Part shown: piece by piece, positions 33,353 to 41,538 of the stretch
Layout of the letters: each line of letters opens with the position of its first letter
Position numbering within the stretch: the stretch's first letter is position 1
Assembly (NCBI GenBank): GCA_031550975.1
Contig: JAVBOC010000005.1
Coordinates: 124,001-188,000, forward strand
From: UBA947 sp031550975
GTDB lineage: Bacteria; Cyanobacteriota; Vampirovibrionia; Gastranaerophilales; Gastranaerophilaceae
Length of the DNA: 64,000 nucleotides
Direction of reading: 5' to 3'
Program-made: the position numbers and the translations under genes
The notes under the pieces: model-generated
What the model was told of the DNA's origin: nothing
What the model saw: only the letters and a program-made list of their open reading frames with translations
Databases searched by the model: none

Positions 33353-33769
33353 ATGGAACTGAATGCAACATTTCTAGTAGCAATGGTTAGTTTTATTTTG
33401 TTCATCGCAATAATGAACAAGATATATTACAAACCGATTTTAAACATCATCAATGAGCGCAAAAACCTCATTGATGGAAACTACTGTGAAGCGCAAAATT
33501 CCAGAGAACAAGCCGGCATGTTATTGGCAGACAAGGAGCAAAAGCTTTTGTTTGCGTCTAAAGAGGCAAAAGAAATCGTGAACGATAGAGTTAATGTGTC
33601 CGCCCAAGATGCGCATGCACAAATTGACGCAGCAAAACAGCGTTCGCAAGCAGAGGTCGCAGAAGAAAAAAGCCGCTTGAATGACGATGCGCAGAGAGTG
33701 GATTTAACTGAACATGTTGAAGACCTTGCACAAAGAATTTCAAGTAAAATTCTTGGAGGGCGTGCGTGA
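33353..33769 (+). CDS. ATP synthase F0 subunit b'
   Basis: A 138-residue subunit with an N-terminal membrane helix (FLVAMVSFILFIAIMNKIYY) and a long coiled coil with the KPILNIINERKNLIDGN start. Having both b' and b genes side by side is typical of cyanobacteria, plastids and other photosynthetic lineages. It overlaps the next gene by one nucleotide (TGATG). Together with b it forms the heterodimeric stator stalk. Confidence 0.88.
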   Translation: MELNATFLVAMVSFILFIAIMNKIYYKPILNIINERKNLIDGNYCEAQNSREQAGMLLADKEQKLLFASKEAKEIVNDRVNVSAQDAHAQIDAAKQRSQAEVAEEKSRLNDDAQRVDLTEHVEDLAQRISSKILGGRA

Positions 33770-34260
33770 TGGATTTCATGGGAATTTGGAACTACTTAGT
33801 CAAAAGCAACGCATTTAACTTTGCACTCATGATTTTGTTCTTTGTGCTAATCGATAGAAAAGTTCATTTCGGCGCGCTTATTGAAGGGGCAAAAAACAAG
33901 GTTATTGAGAGTATAGATAAATCAAAAGAAGAAAAAAACCACGCACAAAAAGAACTAAAGTCGGCAAAAGGCGAAGTCGCAAGAGTCGAAGAAGATGTAA
34001 AAGAGGCTCTAAAAAACGCTAAATCTCAGGCAAAAATGCTCGTGCAGCAAATCACAGAACGTGCTGAAAATAAAGTTAAGGCAATTGAAACCGGCGCACA
34101 AAAAGCGCTTGAGTCTGAAGAGAAAAAGCTCTCCTCAGGTCTTACTGCAAAAACCGCAAAAGATTCTGTCGAACTTGCCAGAACAAAAATCCTAAAAATG
34201 CTTGAGGAAAATCCGAAGCTACACGAACAATTTATAGAAGAAAGTATTGAACAAATATGA
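33769..34260 (+). CDS. atpF: ATP synthase F0 subunit b
   Basis: A 163-residue subunit: membrane helix near residues 10-27 (NAFNFALMILFFVLID) and a Lys/Glu-rich coiled coil to the end. GGAGGG lies 8 nt before the ATG at 33769. Paralogue and partner of the preceding b'. It overlaps atpH by 4 nt, so translation is coupled. Confidence 0.93.
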   Translation: MDFMGIWNYLVKSNAFNFALMILFFVLIDRKVHFGALIEGAKNKVIESIDKSKEEKNHAQKELKSAKGEVARVEEDVKEALKNAKSQAKMLVQQITERAENKVKAIETGAQKALESEEKKLSSGLTAKTAKDSVELARTKILKMLEENPKLHEQFIEESIEQI

Positions 34261-34784
34261 TGGGAAAAATTTCAAGAATATCAACTATAGCCAAAAACTA
34301 CGCAAACGCATTAATCGAAATCGAAGATGCGGGAGCGGAGCTGGATGTTGTCAGCGAAATTTTGAAGAGTTCCCCTGATCTTGTGTCGGCTCTTGTTAGC
34401 CCGGCAATTCCGGAAGCGCAGAAATCAGCGGTTATTGATGAGGTTTTCTCAAAAGACATTAGCCCTAAAATGGTCGAATTCCTAAAGATTCTAATAAACA
34501 AAAATCGTTTCAAGGAGTTTGATGGCATTGTTGCGGCATACAAAGGAGCCATTGATAAAACAAAAAACATCGCACATGTTGAAGTCGTTTCAGCGGTGGA
34601 ATTAAACGATAAAGCAAAAGAAAAAATCACCGCAAAATTAACCCAAAAATTAAACAAAACAATCCAGACTCAATGGAGTTTAAACCCTGAAATTATCGCA
34701 GGATTGGTCGTTAAGATTGGCGATGACGTAATTGATGCGAGTGTAAAAAGCAAAATCGACCAGCTTGAAAAAGCCTTGGTCTAA
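34257..34784 (+). CDS. atpH: ATP synthase F1 subunit delta
   Basis: A 175-residue stator cap that joins the b/b' stalk to the alpha/beta head. Typical elements are IAKNYANALIEIEDAGAELD near the start and a C-terminal SLNPEIIAGLVVKIGDDVID segment. Last gene before the operon is broken by an opposite-strand gene; atpA follows 937 nt later with its own promoter. Confidence 0.95.
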   Translation: MMGKISRISTIAKNYANALIEIEDAGAELDVVSEILKSSPDLVSALVSPAIPEAQKSAVIDEVFSKDISPKMVEFLKILINKNRFKEFDGIVAAYKGAIDKTKNIAHVEVVSAVELNDKAKEKITAKLTQKLNKTIQTQWSLNPEIIAGLVVKIGDDVIDASVKSKIDQLEKALV

Positions 34785-34792
34785 AATAATAT

Positions 34793-35497
34793 CTACGAAG
34801 TCATCCAGGCAGGCCATCTTTTACCTTCGCTGCTATACGCAATTTTTCTTGCTGCCATTGCTGCACTTGTACTTTGTCTTAGCTCCTGAAACAAAGCCTT
34901 TAGCCTTGCATGATAAGGCCCACCCAGTTCTTCTTTGTGTTCAATAATGCCGCGAAAGTAATGAAAGATTGCTGTAGGGCTCTGTGCATTTGCAGCTAAA
35001 TATTCTGCAGTTGCAACATTGTCTGCTTGTCGTTTTTTTGCGGTATCTGTGCTGTTCTCAGCGATGACCCTTCTGACTGTGTCTATCTCTGAGGCGTCCG
35101 CTATTCCTTTACCCGCTTTTAACTCAAACTTTTCTACTGGTGCTGTATTGCTGATATTCTCCAAAATATATTCCCGGGCTTTTCGTAAGTCCCACTCCTT
35201 GGCAAAATCTGATAGTGCTGCATCCACTTTGCTGAAGCTCACTGTTTCTTGGGTGCCAAGATCTTTTTGAATCCTTGCTTCTGCTTCTCTTAAAAATTCT
35301 CGCCATTTTGTTAATTCAGAAAGACTGTCACAGACTTGCTGAAAAACACTTTGCCCCTTGTTGCTGATTGGCTGAATAGACTTGCGGAACTCCGCTACCT
35401 CGGTGCTTAAAAATGTTGCCACTTGTTTGTTCGGCATAGCCGATTTAAATGCTTGGTTGTTTGTTGGTTGCGAATTGCCTATTGCATAAATTCTCAT
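34793..35497 (-). CDS. Unknown protein inserted in the ATP synthase operon (FG-like tag)
   Basis: A 234-residue helical protein on the opposite strand between atpH and atpA. It starts MRIYAIGNSQPTNNQAFKSA, with Phe 17 in a position like the FG tags elsewhere. The body is rich in charged helices (TKWREFLREAEARIQKDLG) and ends SEGKRWPAWMTS. AAGGA lies before the ATG. Its position interrupts a normally continuous operon and suggests a later insertion. No family recognised. Confidence 0.72.
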   Translation of the reverse strand: MRIYAIGNSQPTNNQAFKSAMPNKQVATFLSTEVAEFRKSIQPISNKGQSVFQQVCDSLSELTKWREFLREAEARIQKDLGTQETVSFSKVDAALSDFAKEWDLRKAREYILENISNTAPVEKFELKAGKGIADASEIDTVRRVIAENSTDTAKKRQADNVATAEYLAANAQSPTAIFHYFRGIIEHKEELGGPYHARLKALFQELRQSTSAAMAARKIAYSSEGKRWPAWMTS

Positions 35498-35721
35498 ATT
35501 TTTCCTTCTTGCATGTGTTGTTCTTCTATCCTAAAACGCATAAAAAGTTTTTTGAACACTTATTCGCCTATATCGGAGTAAATATTTACACATATTTACA
35601 TTGAGCCAAAATTTAGCCTGAATTTTACCCGAATAATTGTCAATTTGCCCCATTGCAATATTATTTTTATGATATAATTAGGGGTAAGAGAGACGAATTA
35701 AATAAGGGTAGGGGTACAGAT
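35498..35721 (+). promoter_or_regulatory. Promoter region of atpA-atpG
   Basis: Within this 224-nt divergent space an extended -10, TGA-TATAAT (35670-35678), lies 43 nt before the atpA start, with TTGCAA (35653-35658) above at a short 14-nt spacing. It would restore expression of alpha and gamma downstream of the opposite-strand gene. Confidence 0.5.
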
Positions 35722-37233
35722 ATGGCACTAATAAGACCGGACGAGATTAGCTCAATTATTAAGAGCAAAATAGAGAATTTTGACCTGCAGGCAGAAGTTG
35801 CAAATACCGGAACGGTAATCGAGGTAGGTGACGGGATTGCGCGTGTTTACGGGCTTCGTAATGTTATGGCAAGTGAGCTTGTAACGATTGACGATGGGCA
35901 TGATACGTTAGCTATGACACTTAACCTTGACGAAGATAATGTCGGGGTTGTAATTTTGGGTGAATACACCCATATCAAAGAAGGCATGACTGTTAGAACA
36001 ACAGGCAGAATTGCTTCTGTTCCGGTTGGCGAAAATATTATCGGAAGGATTGTTGACCCGACAGGGAAACCGCTTGATGGCAAAGGGGATTATGAATACT
36101 CTAAAACCCGTCCAATTGAGCGTGTTGCACCGGGGATTGTTACCAGAAAATCGGTTCACCAGCCATTGCAGACAGGTTTAACTGCGATTGACGCCCTAAC
36201 ACCAATCGGCCGCGGACAGCGTGAGCTAATCATCGGCGACCGTCAAACAGGTAAAACAGCGATTGCGATTGACACAATTATCAACCAAAAAGGTAACGGC
36301 GTAATTTGTATTTACGTTGCAATTGGTCAAAAAGCCTCTACTGTAGCACAATTGGCGAAAACTTTTGAAGAATTCGGCGCAATGGATTACACAATTATCG
36401 TGTCGGCAACAGCAAACGTTCCGGCGCCATTGCAATACATCGCTCCGTTTGCGGGAGTTACGATTGGGGAAGAATTCCTTGATCAAGGCAAAGATGTTCT
36501 TATTATTTATGATGACTTGTCAAAACACGCGCAAGCATATCGTGCGATGAGTTTGTTGTTGAAGCGCCCGCCGGGACGTGAAGCGTACCCTGGGGACGTT
36601 TTCTACTTGCACTCACGTCTATTAGAACGTGCGGTTAAGTTGTCTGATGAGTACGGCGGCGGCAGCATTACAGCGCTTCCGATTATCGAAACCCAAGCGG
36701 GAGACGTATCTGCGTATATCCCGACAAACGTAATTTCTATTACAGATGGACAAATCTTCTTAGAAAGCAACTTGTTTAACAGCGGGGTGCGTCCGGCAAT
36801 TAATGCGGGGATTTCGGTTTCTCGTGTTGGCGGTGCGGCTCAGACTAAGGCGATTAAACAGGTTGCGGGTAAATTAAGGCTGGATTTAGCTCAATACCGC
36901 GAACTTGAGGCGTTTGCTCAGTTTGCGTCTGACCTTGACCAGGCAACTAAAAACCAACTTTTGCGCGGTGAGAAACTGACTGCTGTACTAAAACAGCCGC
37001 AATATCAGCCATTGAGCGTTGCTCAGCAGGTGAGTGTTCTGTTTGCTGCAAACGAGGGCTGGTTGGATGATGTTCCGACCAATGAAATCGGGCGTTTCAA
37101 AAAAGAATGGTTTGTTTATCAGGAAGCAAATTTGCCTGACTTGAACAGCCGTCTAAATGATGCTGATGGACTTTCAGATGATGACAAAGCGTTCTTGTGC
37201 GGACACCTTGAAAAATTCAAAAAGACTTTTTAG
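35722..37233 (+). CDS. atpA: ATP synthase F1 subunit alpha
   Basis: A 503-residue subunit of normal length. The Walker A motif is GDRQTGKTAIAID, followed by VCIYVAIGQKASTVAQLA and the alpha signature region PAINAGISVSRVGGAAQ. The ATG at 35722 is preferred over upstream starts because it begins the family-typical ALIRPDEISSIIK. The catalytic partner beta (atpD) and epsilon (atpC) are not in this operon, as in cyanobacteria. Confidence 0.97.
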   Translation: MALIRPDEISSIIKSKIENFDLQAEVANTGTVIEVGDGIARVYGLRNVMASELVTIDDGHDTLAMTLNLDEDNVGVVILGEYTHIKEGMTVRTTGRIASVPVGENIIGRIVDPTGKPLDGKGDYEYSKTRPIERVAPGIVTRKSVHQPLQTGLTAIDALTPIGRGQRELIIGDRQTGKTAIAIDTIINQKGNGVICIYVAIGQKASTVAQLAKTFEEFGAMDYTIIVSATANVPAPLQYIAPFAGVTIGEEFLDQGKDVLIIYDDLSKHAQAYRAMSLLLKRPPGREAYPGDVFYLHSRLLERAVKLSDEYGGGSITALPIIETQAGDVSAYIPTNVISITDGQIFLESNLFNSGVRPAINAGISVSRVGGAAQTKAIKQVAGKLRLDLAQYRELEAFAQFASDLDQATKNQLLRGEKLTAVLKQPQYQPLSVAQQVSVLFAANEGWLDDVPTNEIGRFKKEWFVYQEANLPDLNSRLNDADGLSDDDKAFLCGHLEKFKKTF

Positions 37234-37353
37234 CGGATTTCGGCAAGGGCGCCGCGTGAGCAATGCGAACCCAGCCCGCCCAGGTGAGGAAAACCACGCT
37301 TTTCCGAGCCGCCGATAATGCAAGACATGAGATAGGAATATTGATAAACAGTA
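37234..37353. other. G/C-rich spacer between atpA and atpG
   Basis: A 120-nt stretch much richer in G and C than its surroundings (for example GGCAAGGGCGCCGCGTGAGC). It contains a hairpin GGAAAA-CCACGC-TTTTCC at 37288-37305. No ribosome site with strong match precedes atpG. Its nature is unknown: a structured mRNA element, a small RNA or a foreign repeat are all possible. Confidence 0.4.
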
Positions 37354-38292
37354 ATGACTAACTTAAAAGACATTAAAAACCGAATAGTCAGCGTTGAGAG
37401 CACAAAGAAAATTACTCGTGCTATGAAGATGGTTGCGGCGGCGAAGGTTAAAAAGGCCGAGAATACCGCTAAAGTTGCGCGTCCGTTCACTAACGAACTC
37501 AACGAAATGTTTCGCAAACTTCTGCATGCAGTTGGCGGGGATTATAGTTCAGCGACATTAAAAATCAAATCAGCGGTGGACAATTACCCGGAACTTTTGC
37601 AGGTACGCGAAATCAAATCCGTCGGCTTGCTTGTAGTGACTTCAAACAAAGGGTTAGCGGGTGCTTATAACGCGAATGTTGTTAGAAAAACTGTCAGCAA
37701 AATTGAAGAATACAATGCGCAGGGCATTAAAACGATTCTTTTTATTGTTGGTCAAAAGGGTATTGGACCGTTAAAAAGACGCTGTGCAGGATTAAACTGC
37801 GAGGTTGCCAAAACTTATTTAAGCGTTATGAACGACCCGACAGGTAACGCTTCAAACCTTCTGACAGAAGACCTTGCCGAATATTTTGTTAACGACAAAA
37901 TTGATAAAATTGAAGTTATAACAACACGTTTTAGAAATATGATGAGCTATGCGGTAGAAGAATGGACAGTCTTGCCGTTGGATGAAAGCAGCGGACTTGG
38001 GAACAATCAAGTGCTAAGCTCCAAACCTGAGGCTGTTATGGAATTCACACCGGACTTGCACCATATTTTGCAAAAAGTTGTGCCACTCTATATTACTAAT
38101 ATCATTTTCCACTCAATCCTTGAGGCTCAAGCGAGCGAACTTGCTTCAAGAATGACTGCGATGTCGGCGGCTTCGAGCAATGCTGAAAAAATGATTGGCG
38201 AGCTTTCAATCCAATACAACAAATCCCGTCAGGATGCGATTACGCAGGAGTTGATTGAGGTTGTGTCCGGCGCTAACTCCCAGCAGGGGTGA
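37354..38292 (+). CDS. atpG: ATP synthase F1 subunit gamma
   Basis: A 312-residue rotor shaft. Conserved ends are present: N-terminal LKDIKNRIVSVESTKKITRA, then MKMVAAAKVKKAE, and C-terminal SELASRMTAMSAASSNAEKM with NKSRQDAITQELIEVVSGA. It closes the atp cluster; beta and epsilon do not follow. A weak start context is consistent with coupling to atpA or with structure in the spacer. Confidence 0.96.
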   Translation: MTNLKDIKNRIVSVESTKKITRAMKMVAAAKVKKAENTAKVARPFTNELNEMFRKLLHAVGGDYSSATLKIKSAVDNYPELLQVREIKSVGLLVVTSNKGLAGAYNANVVRKTVSKIEEYNAQGIKTILFIVGQKGIGPLKRRCAGLNCEVAKTYLSVMNDPTGNASNLLTEDLAEYFVNDKIDKIEVITTRFRNMMSYAVEEWTVLPLDESSGLGNNQVLSSKPEAVMEFTPDLHHILQKVVPLYITNIIFHSILEAQASELASRMTAMSAASSNAEKMIGELSIQYNKSRQDAITQELIEVVSGANSQQG

Positions 38293-38299
38293 GTAGTTT

Positions 38300-38383
38300 C
38301 GTCGTGTTGAGCTTAGCGAAACTTCTCTAAGTTAATGTTATAATAAAAGATATTGAGATTCTTAGCGCTGCTCAGAATGACGG
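38300..38383. repeat. Palindromic intergenic repeat, family B (copy B2)
   Basis: Left end GTCGTGTTGAGCTTAGCGAA, then ACTTCTC; right end GAGATTCTTAGCGCTGCTCA, then GAATGACG. It follows atpG directly and could fold as the end of the atp transcript. Confidence 0.75.
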
Positions 38384-38409
38384 TAGTGTGTAGAAGATGA
38401 AGGAGTAAC

Positions 38410-39546
38410 ATGATACAAGCTGCGAAAAAAATCCTTATTGTCGGAACAGGGCTGAAAGAATACGCGCTTGCTAAAAAACTCTCCCAGTATGGAGAAATTT
38501 TTGCTGCACCGGGAAACTCTCTTATGGCAGAATTTGCGACGCTTGTTGATATAAGAGAGGACAAGCCTCAGGAATTGTTAGGCTTTGCGATTAAGAACGA
38601 AATTAATTTGACAATTGCATGTTCAAACAAAGCGATTGCAAATGATATTTCTGATATTTTTCATTCTAATCACCAATTGATTTTCGCGCCGACTCCGCAG
38701 GCAGCGGATTTTGTGTTGAGCAAATCTATGGGCAAAAAGTTTTTACACAAATTGCACGCTTCGACTCCAAAGTTCGGAACTTATTCTGATGCAAAACTGG
38801 CAACAGATTATTTAAAAAACTCCAATTTCCCGGTCATTATCAGCGGGGAAGAAGACGGAGCAGGGGTTGCCACTACTGTCGGAGCGGCGGTAAATATCAT
38901 TGACGAATTACTTTCACAAGATGAAAAGAAAATCATTATTGAAGATTATGTTTACGGGCATCATTTTACTTTTTATGTTGTAACTGACGGGTTTTATGCG
39001 GTGCCGATTTTGTCAGCGGCGGATTACAAATACACCCAGGATGAAAAAAGAGAACTTTTTATGCAAAGCGTTGGGACGTATGCGCCGGATTATAAGATTT
39101 CAGTGGAATTAGAAGACATGCTTATGAAAAATGTTGTGATGCGGGCGCTTGCTGATAAAGAGCATCAAGGCCATCCGTATTCGGGGATTTTGGGTGTTAA
39201 TTGCGTCTTGAAAAACGACGGCAAATACAGTGTAGAGAACTTCACATCATTTTTCCAAGACCATGACGCACAGGCAGTTTTGGAACTAATCGATGAAAAC
39301 TTATACAAACTTTTTGAAGCTTGTGCTGCAGGTGCGTTTGCGGATGATTATGAACATATTAAAATGAGCGAGAACTCGGCGGTTTCGTGCTTAATATTTT
39401 CTGACAATAGTTGTAAAAATGCATCAGATGTCATAACCAGTGCCGCCGCAACCCTTTCAAGGGCGCGTAAAAATCTGTGCGAAGATATTTGTTCGACTGA
39501 ATATAAGGGCAAAACATTTTGCCAAGAAATTTGTGCTGTCGAATAG
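38410..39546 (+). CDS. Divergent PurD-like ATP-grasp protein, probably not a GAR synthetase
   Basis: A 378-residue protein with the PurD layout: N-domain ILIVGTGLKEYALAKKLSQ, then EIFAAPGN, and ATP-grasp pieces FPVIISGEEDGAGVATTVG and IIIEDYVYGHHFTFYVV. The catalytic N-x-R-x-G-D-P-E signature is replaced by ENFTSFFQDHDAQAVLEL, and the glycine loop NTGGMGAY by VGTYAPDY. The true purD is at 27892, so this paralogue may have a new substrate or be regulatory. AAGGAG precedes the ATG. The C-terminus is Cys-rich (six Cys in the last 45 residues). Confidence 0.75.
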   Translation: MIQAAKKILIVGTGLKEYALAKKLSQYGEIFAAPGNSLMAEFATLVDIREDKPQELLGFAIKNEINLTIACSNKAIANDISDIFHSNHQLIFAPTPQAADFVLSKSMGKKFLHKLHASTPKFGTYSDAKLATDYLKNSNFPVIISGEEDGAGVATTVGAAVNIIDELLSQDEKKIIIEDYVYGHHFTFYVVTDGFYAVPILSAADYKYTQDEKRELFMQSVGTYAPDYKISVELEDMLMKNVVMRALADKEHQGHPYSGILGVNCVLKNDGKYSVENFTSFFQDHDAQAVLELIDENLYKLFEACAAGAFADDYEHIKMSENSAVSCLIFSDNSCKNASDVITSAAATLSRARKNLCEDICSTEYKGKTFCQEICAVE

Positions 39547-39574
39547 TTGAAAAAAATCTCAACATCATTATAAA
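39547..39574 (+). promoter_or_regulatory. Promoter of dnaJ, likely leaderless
   Basis: TTGAAA (39547-39552), 16-nt spacer, TATAAA (39569-39574), then 7 nt to the ATG. Confidence 0.5.
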
Positions 39575-39581
39575 TAAAGAT

Positions 39582-40631
39582 ATGATAGTGAACAAAAATT
39601 ACTATGAGATTTTAGAAGTTGCTATTGGGTGCGACGAGGTCGAGCTAAAAACCGCGTACCGCAGATTAGCGCGCAAATTCCACCCTGATGTTTGCGGCGA
39701 TGACGGGAGATTTAAAGATATCTCAAAAGCTTATGACGTGCTTTCTGACAAACAAAAACGCTTGCAATATGACACAGTAAATGGATTCTTCAAATCCGCA
39801 AAAACTTCCAGTGCAAAAAAGGAAAGCTACCAGAGCGAACCGCAGAGAGCTAAATCAGAGAGCTCTGAGGAAGCCACCGCGAGTAAGCTTTTTACTGACG
39901 CGATAAACGAAATGTTTAATGAGTATGTAAAAGCCTCCGGCTCAAAACGAAAACCCACTTCCAAAAAAGAGAAGCCGGCTCCAAAAAACGGTACAGATGT
40001 TTACGCGGATGTTTCAGTCACGTTTAAAGATTCAATAGAAGGGACAACCCGTACGGTTAATGTGCTGCACACACATACCTGCCCTAAATGTCAGGGTAGA
40101 AAATTTATCAACAAAGCATTGTGTCCTGAGTGCGATGGCAAAGGGGAAGCCAACAAACATAAAAAAATATCAGTTACTATTCCGGCAGGCATAAAAAACG
40201 GCGGCAAATTACGTATTAAAGGAGAAGGCAATGAGGGCAGCAACGGCGGCAAAAATGGCGATCTGTATTTGATTGTCAAAATCGAGGGCTGTTCGCGCAT
40301 CAAATACGAAGGCGCGGATATTCATTATTCAGTTCCGATTACGCCTTTTGAAGCAGCGCTTGGCGCTGATATTGAAATCCCATTTTTTGGCGGGAATATT
40401 TCTCTAAAAATTCCGCCGCATACACATTCAGGGCAAAAATTCAGACTGGCAGGTCAGGGAGGGGTAAATGTAAAGGACAAGTCTAACCTTGGCGCGGGAA
40501 AATCAGGCGACATGATAGTCACGGTGTGTATTGAAATTCCGTCATCTTTGTCGGATGATGAAACCAGATTGTACGAAAAACTGCGCAAGGCCTCAACTTG
40601 CGATATCCGGGAAAATCTTTTAAATGAGTGA
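39582..40631 (+). CDS. dnaJ: DnaJ-family co-chaperone with a two-unit zinc centre
   Basis: A 349-residue Hsp40. The J domain (1-70) has NYYEILEVAIGCDEVELKTA and the HPD motif in KFHPDVCGDD. A charged linker of about 60 residues follows instead of a Gly/Phe region. The zinc centre has only two Cys-x2-Cys units, CPKCQGRK and CPECDGKG, where classical DnaJ has four. Two substrate-binding beta-domains follow. Start at ATG 39582: TATAAA ends 7 nt upstream, with TTGAAA above, and no ribosome site. It once probably overlapped queE. Confidence 0.88.
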   Translation: MIVNKNYYEILEVAIGCDEVELKTAYRRLARKFHPDVCGDDGRFKDISKAYDVLSDKQKRLQYDTVNGFFKSAKTSSAKKESYQSEPQRAKSESSEEATASKLFTDAINEMFNEYVKASGSKRKPTSKKEKPAPKNGTDVYADVSVTFKDSIEGTTRTVNVLHTHTCPKCQGRKFINKALCPECDGKGEANKHKKISVTIPAGIKNGGKLRIKGEGNEGSNGGKNGDLYLIVKIEGCSRIKYEGADIHYSVPITPFEAALGADIEIPFFGGNISLKIPPHTHSGQKFRLAGQGGVNVKDKSNLGAGKSGDMIVTVCIEIPSSLSDDETRLYEKLRKASTCDIRENLLNE

Positions 40632-40758
40632 TAAAGTAAAAATTCTTTTGTCATTCTGAACTTGATTCAGAATCTGGGTTTAGGGAGACTTGCAGTGGTA
40701 CATAATACTAAAGTAGTTGTTCGTACCAGGAGAATTAAATGAGTGATAAAGTAAAAAT
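40620..40758. repeat. 24-bp direct duplication flanking an insert with a family A half-element
   Basis: The 24-nt segments at 40620-40643 and 40735-40758 are identical (starting TTAAATGAGTGATAAAG). The first spans the dnaJ stop; the second spans the queE start. The 91 nt between contain a family A half-element (40649-40675, GTCATTCTGAACTTGATTCA) and a new AGGAG site. The pattern fits an insertion or tandem duplication at a former dnaJ-queE overlap. Confidence 0.8.
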
Positions 40759-41461
40759 CAAAGAAATCTTCACCTCTGTCCAGGGGGAAGGTCCTTATGT
40801 GGGGGTAAAACAGCTTTTTGTCCGGTTTTGCAACTGTAATTTGAAATGCAATTATTGCGATACAGATTTTGCGCCGAACGAAGCTTTTGAAGAACACACG
40901 CCCGAGTCGCTTGCCAAAAAAATCCACGAGTTTGACTTGAAAACCATCCACTCAATTTCTCTCACAGGCGGTGAGCCGCTCTTGCAGACTGATTTTTTGA
41001 AAGAATTTCTTCCGCGCGCGGGCAAAAAGATTTATCTCGAAACTAACGCAACTCTTGCCGACAAATTTCTAGAAGTTAAGCCGCTTGTAGACATTGTGTC
41101 CGCGGATATTAAGTTAGAAAGTGCGACCGGAATCCCAAATTCAATCCCGTTCCACGAAAAGTTCTTCCATAATTGTCGCGGCAAAGGGGTAAATATACCA
41201 GGTGACTTAAACAAGTCCGATTTTGAGCCGGAAGTTTTCGCTAAAATTGTTTTTGATAATAACATTACTGATGCTGAACTTGAAGCCTGCGCTAAATTAG
41301 GCGAGCAGTTTGGAATTTTGTTAATTTTACAGCCGAGAATGGTTGGCAATAGAATGGCTGTCACAAACAAATTTGCTGCAGAAATCCTTGACCGCTTCAT
41401 ACAAAAATACCCAAACACACGCCTAATCCCGCAAGTACACAAATTCCTTGATTTAAGATAG
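40739..41461 (+). CDS. queE: 7-Carboxy-7-deazaguanine synthase
   Basis: A 240-residue radical SAM enzyme for queuosine precursor synthesis. Motifs: IFTSVQGEGPYVG at the start, the Fe-S cluster loop CNLKCNYCDTDF, the SLTGGEPLLQ glycine motif, and IPQVHKFL at the end. No other queuosine gene is in the window. The start ATG has AGGAG 5 nt upstream, supplied by the insert described at 40620-40758. Confidence 0.94.
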   Translation: MSDKVKIKEIFTSVQGEGPYVGVKQLFVRFCNCNLKCNYCDTDFAPNEAFEEHTPESLAKKIHEFDLKTIHSISLTGGEPLLQTDFLKEFLPRAGKKIYLETNATLADKFLEVKPLVDIVSADIKLESATGIPNSIPFHEKFFHNCRGKGVNIPGDLNKSDFEPEVFAKIVFDNNITDAELEACAKLGEQFGILLILQPRMVGNRMAVTNKFAAEILDRFIQKYPNTRLIPQVHKFLDLR

Positions 41462-41477
41462 TAATTTAGTGTATAAT
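41448..41477 (+). promoter_or_regulatory. Promoter of def
   Basis: TTGATT (41448-41453), 18-nt spacer, TATAAT (41472-41477); the -35 lies in the last codons of queE. The leader then has a small hairpin GGGCTTG-AGAAA-CAAGTCC (41493-41511). Confidence 0.6.
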
Positions 41478-41538
41478 GGGGTAGATGGGATTGGGCTTGA
41501 GAAACAAGTCCGATTAATGTAAGTCCCTTGAGGTAAAA

